From the NCBI GenBank assembly GCA_964396055.1, contig CAYNDV010000128.1:1-13172 (forward strand): a DNA stretch of 13,172 bases, in the 5' to 3' direction. Both the position numbers and the translations under genes were made by a program. The DNA is from CAYJPV01 sp964396055. GTDB taxonomy: Bacteria > Acidobacteriota > Vicinamibacteria > Vicinamibacterales > JAKQTR01. Numbering within the stretch: position 1 is the stretch's first letter; every line of letters begins with the position of its first letter. Under the pieces are notes generated by a model. It searched no databases. It saw only the letters and a list, made by a program, of their open reading frames with translations, and was not told the origin of the DNA. Positions 8,853 to 13,172 of the stretch are shown piece by piece.

Positions 8853-8900
8853 AGCCTCTAGCCTCTAGCTAGCCTCTAGCCTCTAGCCTCTAGCCCCTAG
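8853..8900. repeat. Heptamer array AGCCTCT, right arm
   Basis: Two AGCCTCT units, a 4-base slip (AGCT at 8867-8870), three more AGCCTCT units, then AGCCCCT and AG. It is inverted relative to 8337-8364. Its terminal AGCCCCT-AGTA is identical to that before nuoG. Confidence 0.95.
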
Positions 8901-8906
8901 TACAGT
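8901..8906 (+). promoter_or_regulatory. -10-like TACAGT at the array edge before the flippase gene
   Basis: TACAGT (4 of 6 consensus) directly follows the array and ends 9 bases before the ATG at 8916. No Shine-Dalgarno is visible. The arrangement copies that at nuoG, so a leaderless or near-leaderless mRNA is likely. Confidence 0.4.
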
Positions 8907-8915
8907 GTTCCCAGC

Positions 8916-9908
8916 ATGCGTCCCTGGCTGTCCACGTCCCTGAAGGTCCTTGTGACCGCCGCCCTGTACGTGGCGGTGTTCTACAAGGTGGACGTGGGCA
9001 CGCTGTGGGACCGGCTGAGCGGCGCGAACCTCTGGTGGGTGGCCCTCGGCGTGGGCTGTTACGCTGCCGGGCAACTGACGAGCGCCTGGCGCTGGTGGCT
9101 GCTGCTGCCGCCGGTGAAGCTGGCCGTGCCGTACCTCCGCGTGGCCGCCTTCTACTTCATCGGCATGTTCTTCAACATCTTCCTGCCGACCATCGTCGGC
9201 GGCGACGCGGTGAAGGCCATCCTGCTGTCGCGCGAAACCGGCGCGCCCGCGCGGGCCACCATGAGCGTCTTCATGGAGCGCAACGTCGGCCTGCTCGCGC
9301 TGTTCGTCATCGCCACCACGGCCGCGTGGTTCGCGCCGCCCGTGACGCTGCTGGGCCTGCCGCTGTCGGCCCTCGTGGTGCTGTTGTTCGCTGGATTCGT
9401 CGCTGCGAACGTCGTGGTGTTCAATCCGCGCGCGTACCGGCTGATCGATCGGATCATCGCCCTCACGCCGCTGGCGCGCATCCGGTCGCGCGCCTCGTCG
9501 CTCTACGACGCGGTGGTGCCGTACCGCGCGGCCAGGGGCCCCCTGGCGGCGTCGATTGCCCTGTCGTTCGTCTTCCAGGGCGTCGTGATCCTCGTGGTAT
9601 TCTTGAACGCCAAAGCGCTGTCCCAGGACGTGCCGGTGTCCGCGCTCGCGGTCTTCGTTCCCGTCATCTCGCTGGCCGGCATGCTGCCGGTGAGCGTCAA
9701 CGGGCTCGGCATCCGCGAGGCGCTGTACCTGCTGCTGTTCGGCCGCATCGGCACGCCGCCCGACGTGGCCGTGTCGATGGCCGTGCTCTACTTCGCCGTC
9801 ACGCTGACGGCCAGCCTCCCGGGCGGCGTCGTGTACGCGCTCCAGCGCGGACCCCGCCGCCTGACGACGACCGGGGAACCGCCGGAGCCAGACGGGAGTT
9901 CGTCATGA
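8916..9908 (+). CDS. Flippase-like (LPG_synthase_TM / YbhN-AglD) integral membrane protein
   Basis: The 330-aa polytopic membrane protein has about eight hydrophobic helices. Family motifs are present: SAWRWWLLL (56-64), FFNIFLPTIVGGDAVKA (85-101), FMERNVGLLAL (119-129) and MLPVSVNGLGIREALYLLLF (256-275). Such domains form the transmembrane half of lysyl-phosphatidylglycerol synthase (MprF), where they flip modified lipid; stand-alone members are also found with glycosyltransferases and polyprenyl-lipid pathways. There is no attached aminoacyl-transferase domain, so a lipid or glycolipid flipping role is inference. The start lies 15 bases after the heptamer array. The stop TGA overlaps the next ATG (ATGA), so this is the first gene of a three-gene coupled operon ending in signalling domains. 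Confidence 0.85.
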   Translation: MRPWLSTSLKVLVTAALYVAVFYKVDVGTLWDRLSGANLWWVALGVGCYAAGQLTSAWRWWLLLPPVKLAVPYLRVAAFYFIGMFFNIFLPTIVGGDAVKAILLSRETGAPARATMSVFMERNVGLLALFVIATTAAWFAPPVTLLGLPLSALVVLLFAGFVAANVVVFNPRAYRLIDRIIALTPLARIRSRASSLYDAVVPYRAARGPLAASIALSFVFQGVVILVVFLNAKALSQDVPVSALAVFVPVISLAGMLPVSVNGLGIREALYLLLFGRIGTPPDVAVSMAVLYFAVTLTASLPGGVVYALQRGPRRLTTTGEPPEPDGSSS

Positions 9909-11140
9909 AGAGCCTGGTGCTGCGCCTCATCGTGGTGATCGTCGCGGTCGGGTCGTGGGCAGGAGCCGGCTACAAGGTGTGGGAACTCGAGGGGCGCGCT
10001 GGCGCCGCCCGCAACGCCGCCGACACGTTCGAACGACAGGCACGCCAGGCCGTGGTGGGCCTGGCCGACCTGCGCGGGGCCCTGCAGGCCTGCGTGGCCG
10101 ACGGCCAGAACCCCGAGGTCTGGCAGCAGACCGCCGCGCGCCTGATCGACGCGGCCGCCGCCCAGGTCCGCAGCCTGCGCGAGGCTGCCCGATCGCCCGA
10201 GGCGCAGGGCGCCATCGAGGACGCCGTCGAGCAGGTGGCCTCCGTGCGCAGGTCCGAGAGCCGCGCCCGGGAGTACCTCGCCTCCAGCCAGCGCCTCTCC
10301 GCGTCGGACGTCCTCTTCGCCGAAGCGTCCCCGCAGGCCCAGAAGGCCGCCGACGCCCTCGACATGGCGCGCGGCCAGGAGGCCATCGCCTCGGCGACAG
10401 CACTCGAGCAGATCCGGGTGCAGCAACTCACCTTCGCCGGCGGCGCCGCCGGCGTCTCACTGCTGGCCCTGCTCCTGCTCCTGCCTGTGCCCCGCGCCGC
10501 CCGGGTCCAGCCCGCGGACGAGGCCGATGACCAGACGACCGCGGACCCCGGTTCGAGCCTCGGCATTTCCCACGTCGCGCCTGCGCCGAAACGTCAGGCG
10601 CCCCCGGAAGACGAGGTCATGGCGGCGCTGTCGGCCATCGACGCCGTGCAGCAGGCTGGCCCCCTGCCCGCCCCCGTCGATTTGCAGGCCGCGGCCGACC
10701 TGTGTGCCGCCCTGGCGCGCGTACAGGAACCCCGGGAACTGCCGGCGCTGCTCGAGCGCGCCGCCGCCGTGCTGAACGCCGCCGGGATCGTCGTGTGGAT
10801 GCCTGACGGCGTGGGCGGCCATCTCCGGCCGGCGCTGGCCCACGGGTACCCGCCCGTCGTGATCACGCGCATGGGCACCATCGCCGCCGACGCCGACAAC
10901 GCCACGGCCGTCGCCTTCAGGACGCAGACAGTGCAGGCCGTGCCTGCGGAAGGCACGTCGCCCGGCGCCGTGGCCGCCCCGCTCGTCACGGCCGACGGCT
11001 GTTCCGGCGTGATGGCCGCCGAGTTGCGCGCCGGCAGCCCCGCCACCGACGTCCGCGCCATCTCGGGCATCATCGCCGCGCAGTTGGCCACGCTGATCTC
11101 GCCCTCGGCCGCCGCGGGCGCAGGGACGATCCGGGGATGA
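9905..11140 (+). CDS. Membrane protein with periplasmic helical region and cytoplasmic GAF-like domain
   Basis: The 411-aa product has an N-terminal membrane helix (about 6-24), a helical, alanine- and glutamine-rich region (about 30-172) predicted outside the membrane, a second helix (about 177-195), a Pro/Ala/acidic linker (about 197-255), and a C-terminal domain (about 263-398) resembling GAF: LPALLERAAAVLNAAGIVVWM, then a pattern of strands ending in AAPLVTADGCSGVMAAEL. The layout is that of a one-pass-in, one-pass-out sensor with no output kinase. The start ATG at 9905 overlaps the upstream stop by 4 bp and has GGGAG six bases before it; the frame is open far upstream but that part overlaps the flippase gene. 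It overlaps the Hpt gene by 4 bp too. I infer that it senses an envelope or small-molecule signal and acts with the Hpt protein. The GAF call rests on pattern and is moderate. Confidence 0.72.
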   Translation: MKSLVLRLIVVIVAVGSWAGAGYKVWELEGRAGAARNAADTFERQARQAVVGLADLRGALQACVADGQNPEVWQQTAARLIDAAAAQVRSLREAARSPEAQGAIEDAVEQVASVRRSESRAREYLASSQRLSASDVLFAEASPQAQKAADALDMARGQEAIASATALEQIRVQQLTFAGGAAGVSLLALLLLLPVPRAARVQPADEADDQTTADPGSSLGISHVAPAPKRQAPPEDEVMAALSAIDAVQQAGPLPAPVDLQAAADLCAALARVQEPRELPALLERAAAVLNAAGIVVWMPDGVGGHLRPALAHGYPPVVITRMGTIAADADNATAVAFRTQTVQAVPAEGTSPGAVAAPLVTADGCSGVMAAELRAGSPATDVRAISGIIAAQLATLISPSAAAGAGTIRG

Positions 11141-11529
11141 CCACGCCGCCGGGGGTGCTCGACGAGGAGGTCCTGGGCGAGTTGCTGCGACTCGCCCGCG
11201 AGTCGGGCAACGCCACGTTCCTGGAACAGCTCGTCGCGATCTTCCGCGCGAACGCGCCAGCCAGGCTCGCGCAGATGCGCGACGCCGTCGCGGCCGGCGA
11301 CGCGGGGGCGCTCGAACGCGCCGCCCACACGCTGCGCAGCAACTGCAGCATGCTGGGCGCCATGGGGATGGCCGGGTACTGCGGCCAGCTCGAGGACCTC
11401 GGCGCGCGGGGCGACCTCGCCGCCGCCCGCGCGCTGCTGCCCGCCGCCGAGACCGAGTTCACGGCGGTCGCGGCGGCGGTGGAGACGCTCGTTACGCCCC
11501 GACGCCCCGGCGAATCGTCTTCGGCTTGA
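11137..11529 (+). CDS. Hpt (histidine phosphotransfer) domain protein
   Basis: This 130-aa protein is almost entirely one Hpt domain. The phosphorylatable histidine is H64 in the motif AAHTLRSNCSMLGAMGMA (62-79), close to the family AHxLKGxxxxLGA, with helices before (FLEQLVAIFRANAPARLAQM) and after it (CGQLEDLGARGDL). Hpt proteins relay phosphate between receiver domains of multistep phosphorelays. No hybrid kinase or receiver is in view, so its donors and acceptors are elsewhere. The ATG overlaps the stop of the GAF gene (ATGA), so the two are coupled. Its last 38 bp overlap the 3' end of the convergent PDZ gene. A second Hpt-like gene begins at 12964. Confidence 0.85.
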   Translation: MTTPPGVLDEEVLGELLRLARESGNATFLEQLVAIFRANAPARLAQMRDAVAAGDAGALERAAHTLRSNCSMLGAMGMAGYCGQLEDLGARGDLAAARALLPAAETEFTAVAAAVETLVTPRRPGESSSA

Positions 11530-12520
11530 GGTCCTCCGGCTTCTCCAGCGTCGCCTTCAGCGACAACGCCTTCTTGTCCCGCATCACCGACACGGTGATC
11601 TCGCCCGACTTCTCGCGCAGCTGATCGACCAGTTCGGACGACGACTCGACGCTCGTGCCGTCGATGGCCGTGATCACGTCGCCAGCCTTGAGCCCGGCCT
11701 TCGCCGCCGGCGTGTCCTTGCTGACCGCCGACACCAGCACGCCGTCCTTCGTGCCGAAGAACTCGGCCAGCTCGGGCGTCAGGTCCTGCACCGTCACGCC
11801 CAGTCGGCCACGCCCCATGCTGAACGCGAAGACGTCTGGATCGCCACCCGGGCCGCGGAACATCATCGGCCCGCCCGGCGATCGGTAGAAGAAGTGCGGC
11901 ATCGCCTCCGCGTGCCCGCGGGGCATGGCCTCCCACTGCAGCGCGAAGTCCTTCTCCTTGCCCTTCAGGGCGCCCAGCTTCTCCTGCAGTTCTTTCTCGA
12001 TGACGATGTCGAGGTCCTGCCCCTCGTGCCGGAAGGCCGCGCCGCGGCTCTCGGACGGCGCCACGCTGAGGTCCACGCGCTTGCCGTCGCGCACCACCGT
12101 CATCTTCACCGTCCGGCCGGGCGCGGTTTCGCGGACGAGGCGCGTCAGGTGCGCGGCGCTGCGCAGCGTCTCGCCGTCGAAGCTCACGGCCACGTCCCCC
12201 TTCAGCACGCCGGCCTTCGCCGCCGCCGAGTCTTTCTCGACCTCGTCGATGACGACGCCGGCCTGGCCCGGCAGCTTCAGCTTCGTCACGTCTTCGGACG
12301 CGACATCACGGATGGTGACACCCAGACGGGGCCCGCCGCTCAGCATACTGAACGACTGGGTCATGGGGCCGCGTTCCCGGATGACCACTCTGCCGTCCTG
12401 CCCGTCAGCCTTCTTCACGGCGAACACCTGCTGACCCGACACGGCCGGAGCCCACGCCAGCGCCAGCACCGCCAGGCTCAGAACCGCCGCCGCCGCACCT
12501 GCCGCTTTCCAGACTTTCAT
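11492..12520 (-). CDS. Exported protein with two PDZ domains, no protease domain
   Basis: The 342-aa protein has a signal peptide (about 1-29, ending AVSG), a short linker, a first PDZ domain (about 64-153: PRLGVTIRDV ... GVVIDEVEKDSAAAKAGVLKGDVAVSFDG), a charged middle region (about 160-236) and a second PDZ domain (about 238-326: GRLGVTVQDL ... GVLVSAVSKDTPAAKAGLKAGDVITAIDG). The carboxylate-binding GLGV-type loops read RLGV in both. It resembles the PDZ half of DegP/HtrA, but there is no trypsin-like domain or His-Asp-Ser triad, so it is likely a periplasmic adaptor or substrate-binding scaffold. The start chosen is the ATG at 12520: it opens the signal peptide and has GAGGAG just upstream. 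An upstream in-frame ATG at 12577 would place repeat DNA in the protein. It converges on, and overlaps by 38 bp, the Hpt gene. Confidence 0.87.
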   Translation of the reverse strand: MKVWKAAGAAAAVLSLAVLALAWAPAVSGQQVFAVKKADGQDGRVVIRERGPMTQSFSMLSGGPRLGVTIRDVASEDVTKLKLPGQAGVVIDEVEKDSAAAKAGVLKGDVAVSFDGETLRSAAHLTRLVRETAPGRTVKMTVVRDGKRVDLSVAPSESRGAAFRHEGQDLDIVIEKELQEKLGALKGKEKDFALQWEAMPRGHAEAMPHFFYRSPGGPMMFRGPGGDPDVFAFSMGRGRLGVTVQDLTPELAEFFGTKDGVLVSAVSKDTPAAKAGLKAGDVITAIDGTSVESSSELVDQLREKSGEITVSVMRDKKALSLKATLEKPEDLKPKTIRRGVGA

Positions 12521-12524
12521 ATAC

Positions 12525-12534
12525 GCTCCTCTAG
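12525..12534 (-). promoter_or_regulatory. Ribosome site of the PDZ gene overlapping a single CTAGAGG heptamer
   Basis: On the minus strand CTAGAGG (12528-12534) continues as AG, giving GAGGAG about 6 bases before the ATG. The repeat unit itself contributes most of the Shine-Dalgarno. It may be a leftover unit or chance similarity. Confidence 0.55.
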
Positions 12535-12539
12535 TAGTT

Positions 12540-12595
12540 GGGCGTCGGGCTTGGGGCTTTGAAGCTGTCAGAAGCAAGAATCAAGAAACAAGAAG
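12540..12595. repeat. Degenerate heptamer tract: GGGCTTG-like then CAAGAAG-like units
   Basis: The tract can be cut into eight consecutive 7-mers: GGGCGTC, GGGCTTG, GGGCTTT, GAAGCTG, TCAGAAG, CAAGAAT, CAAGAAA, CAAGAAG. The last ones are inverted relative to the CTTCTTG units at 12819-12844, and the G-rich ones resemble an inverted form of the C-rich units at 12861-12895. Confidence 0.7.
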
Positions 12596-12621
12596 GGATC
12601 TCGCTGTCGCGCCGCCATTCC

Positions 12622-12670
12622 AGCCTCTAGCCTCTAGCCTCCAGCCTCTAGCCTCTAGCCTCTAGCCCCC
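12622..12670. repeat. Heptamer array AGCCTCT
   Basis: Seven units: two AGCCTCT, AGCCTCC, three AGCCTCT, and a terminal AGCCCCC. It has the same orientation and the same C-rich closing unit as the right arms at 6519 and 8853, but no multi-copy CTAGAGG left arm is seen here. Confidence 0.95.
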
Positions 12671-12818
12671 GTCCCAATGGTAGAGACGACGTCCCCCCCC
12701 ATCCGGTCGGCCCCGGCGGCGGAGAACATCCCCAGGAGCCGCGCTTTTTACATTCCTAACAACCGTGCGGCGTCTGCATTGATGCTCGGGCCGGGGTTGG
12801 GGCGTGAGAGCGTGATTC
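12671..12818. other. Non-repeat core of the 12.5-12.9 kb gene-free region, with an AT-rich patch
   Basis: I see no convincing gene in this stretch; the short open frames on both strands run through repeats and lack family features. An AT-rich patch at 12744-12762 (minus strand TTGTTAGGAATGTAAAAAG) stands out in GC-rich surroundings and could be a promoter for the PDZ gene about 225 bp away, perhaps of extracytoplasmic sigma type. No matching -10 can be fixed by eye. Confidence 0.3.
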
Positions 12819-12844
12819 CTTCTTGCTTCTTGCTTCTTGCTTCT
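12819..12844. repeat. Heptamer array CTTCTTG
   Basis: Three perfect CTTCTTG units (12819-12839) and a partial CTTCT. It is the inverted counterpart of the CAAGAAG-like units at 12575-12595. Confidence 0.9.
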
Positions 12845-12860
12845 ACACGTGAACCACAAT

Positions 12861-12895
12861 CCCCACGCCCCACGCCCCTGTCCCCCCGCCCCCGT
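12861..12895. repeat. C-rich heptamer array CCCCACG
   Basis: Two CCCCACG units followed by CCCCTGT, CCCCCCG and CCCCCGT, all in one 7-bp register. The unit resembles the CCCACGT array of 6254-6497. It lies outside the CTTCTTG array, as the G-rich units lie outside the CAAGAAG units on the left. Confidence 0.75.
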
Positions 12896-12963
12896 CGATC
12901 CGATATGTGGAAGAGCCGCAAGTGTCTGATTCCAGAGTAGAGTAAGCGGCGGAACGGTCTTCT

Positions 12964-13172
12964 ATGAGCCCGACAGACATCGATCTCGCCGACGATCCCC
13001 TCGACGATCCGGAAGCCGCCATGCGCGACGCCCGGCAGCGGTTCATCGCTGCCTTCCCGAAACGCGCCGACTCCATGGGCTTCCTGCTCAACCTGGTCGC
13101 CACGCTGGGCCCGCGGGGCCCCGTGCAGCCCCTGGTCGAGATCGTCCATCGGACCGCTGGTCTCGCCGGCAC
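12964..13172 (+). CDS. N-terminal part of a second Hpt-domain protein (cut by window edge)
   Basis: An open frame from ATG at 12964 runs off the window after 69 codons. After an acidic leader (MSPTDIDLADDPLDDPEAA) it reads QRFIAAFPKRADSMGFLLNL and then VEIVHRTAGLAG (58-69). The last stretch fits the Hpt phosphorylation motif HRxAGxxx, with H62 as the likely phospho-acceptor. N-terminal Hpt domains of this kind often head longer response-regulator or diguanylate-cyclase proteins, but the rest is not visible. A weak -10-like TAGAGT lies at 12938-12943, and a G-rich GGCGGAACGG before the ATG may act as a poor ribosome site. There is no stop codon in the frame and codon use is like that of neighbouring genes. 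Confidence 0.65.
   Translation, partial: MSPTDIDLADDPLDDPEAAMRDARQRFIAAFPKRADSMGFLLNLVATLGPRGPVQPLVEIVHRTAGLAG

Larger units (their letters stand above)
8337..8900. mobile_element. Putative cassette: four-helix-bundle gene between inverted heptamer arrays
   Basis: CTAGAGG units at the left end and AGCCTCT units at the right end form inverted arms about 490 bp apart. The only gene between them is the minus-strand four-helix-bundle gene, whose codon use is visibly less GC-rich than its neighbours. The paired arms at 6211-6562 enclose a repeat rather than a gene, so the arms may be the constant part. No transposase, reverse transcriptase or target-site duplication is visible, so mobility is inferred from structure only. 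Confidence 0.4.

Noticed and set aside
8377..8861. Plus-strand open frames opposite the four-helix-bundle gene
   Set aside because: Antisense shadows; the minus strand has clear family motifs and a perfect ribosome site.
8337..8900. Classical insertion sequence or diversity-generating retroelement
   Set aside because: No transposase, reverse transcriptase, template/variable repeat pair or target duplication is visible; only the Avd-like fold and the inverted arms are suggestive.
12662..12940. Short open frames on both strands in the 12.6-12.9 kb region
   Set aside because: They run through heptamer repeats, are low complexity, and lack ribosome sites or recognisable domains.

Overview
The window is GC-rich DNA with strong G/C bias at third codon positions, a run of exactly 100 Ns (6321-6420), and gene families common in Acidobacteriota. 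These include a stand-alone short NuoG, a SpoIIE-type phosphatase beside an M1 peptidase homologue, and PDZ and Hpt proteins. I read it as a scaffold from an assembled genome, perhaps Acidobacteriota (Vicinamibacteria-like). That taxonomy is inference from style and content, not a marker gene.

Layout: (1) 1-2122, minus strand: acpS and acsA, overlapping by one base (TGATG), divergent from what follows. (2) 2270-6214, plus strand: a membrane-anchored PP2C/SpoIIE phosphatase and, 12 bp downstream, a secreted M1-peptidase-like protein. (3) 6211-6562: heptamer-repeat intergenic region with the assembly gap. (4) 6575-8347: nuoG, with no other nuo gene in view. (5) 8337-8900: a four-helix-bundle (S23/IVP, Avd-like) gene on the minus strand, bracketed by inverted heptamer arrays. 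(6) 8916-11529, plus strand: an operon of flippase-like membrane protein, membrane GAF protein and Hpt protein, each joined to the next by a 4-bp ATGA overlap. (7) 11492-12520, minus strand: exported two-PDZ protein, overlapping the Hpt gene tail to tail. (8) 12521-12963: a gene-free region packed with several heptamer families. (9) 12964 onward: the start of a second Hpt-domain protein, cut by the window edge.

The most unusual content is between the genes. Nearly every non-operonic junction after 6.2 kb, and the left edge, holds tandem repeats with a 7-bp period. The commonest unit is AGCCTCT/CTAGAGG; others are CCCACGT/CCCATGG, CTTCTTG, CCCCACG and GGGCTTG-like units. Their sequences differ but their period is the same. 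The CTAGAGG-type arrays point outward, forming inverted pairs that bracket either the CCCACGT array or the four-helix-bundle gene. Because the unit contains the self-complementary CTAG and 7 is not a multiple of 3, a short array carries TAG in all six frames. Four genes here (acsA, the M1 gene, nuoG, the four-helix-bundle gene) stop inside such an array. On the 5' side, nuoG and the flippase gene start a few bases after an array, behind -10-like hexamers placed as for leaderless mRNAs. This looks like a dispersed heptamer-repeat element family, one copy of which carries a protein gene. Heptanucleotide STRR repeats of filamentous cyanobacteria are the closest known analogue.
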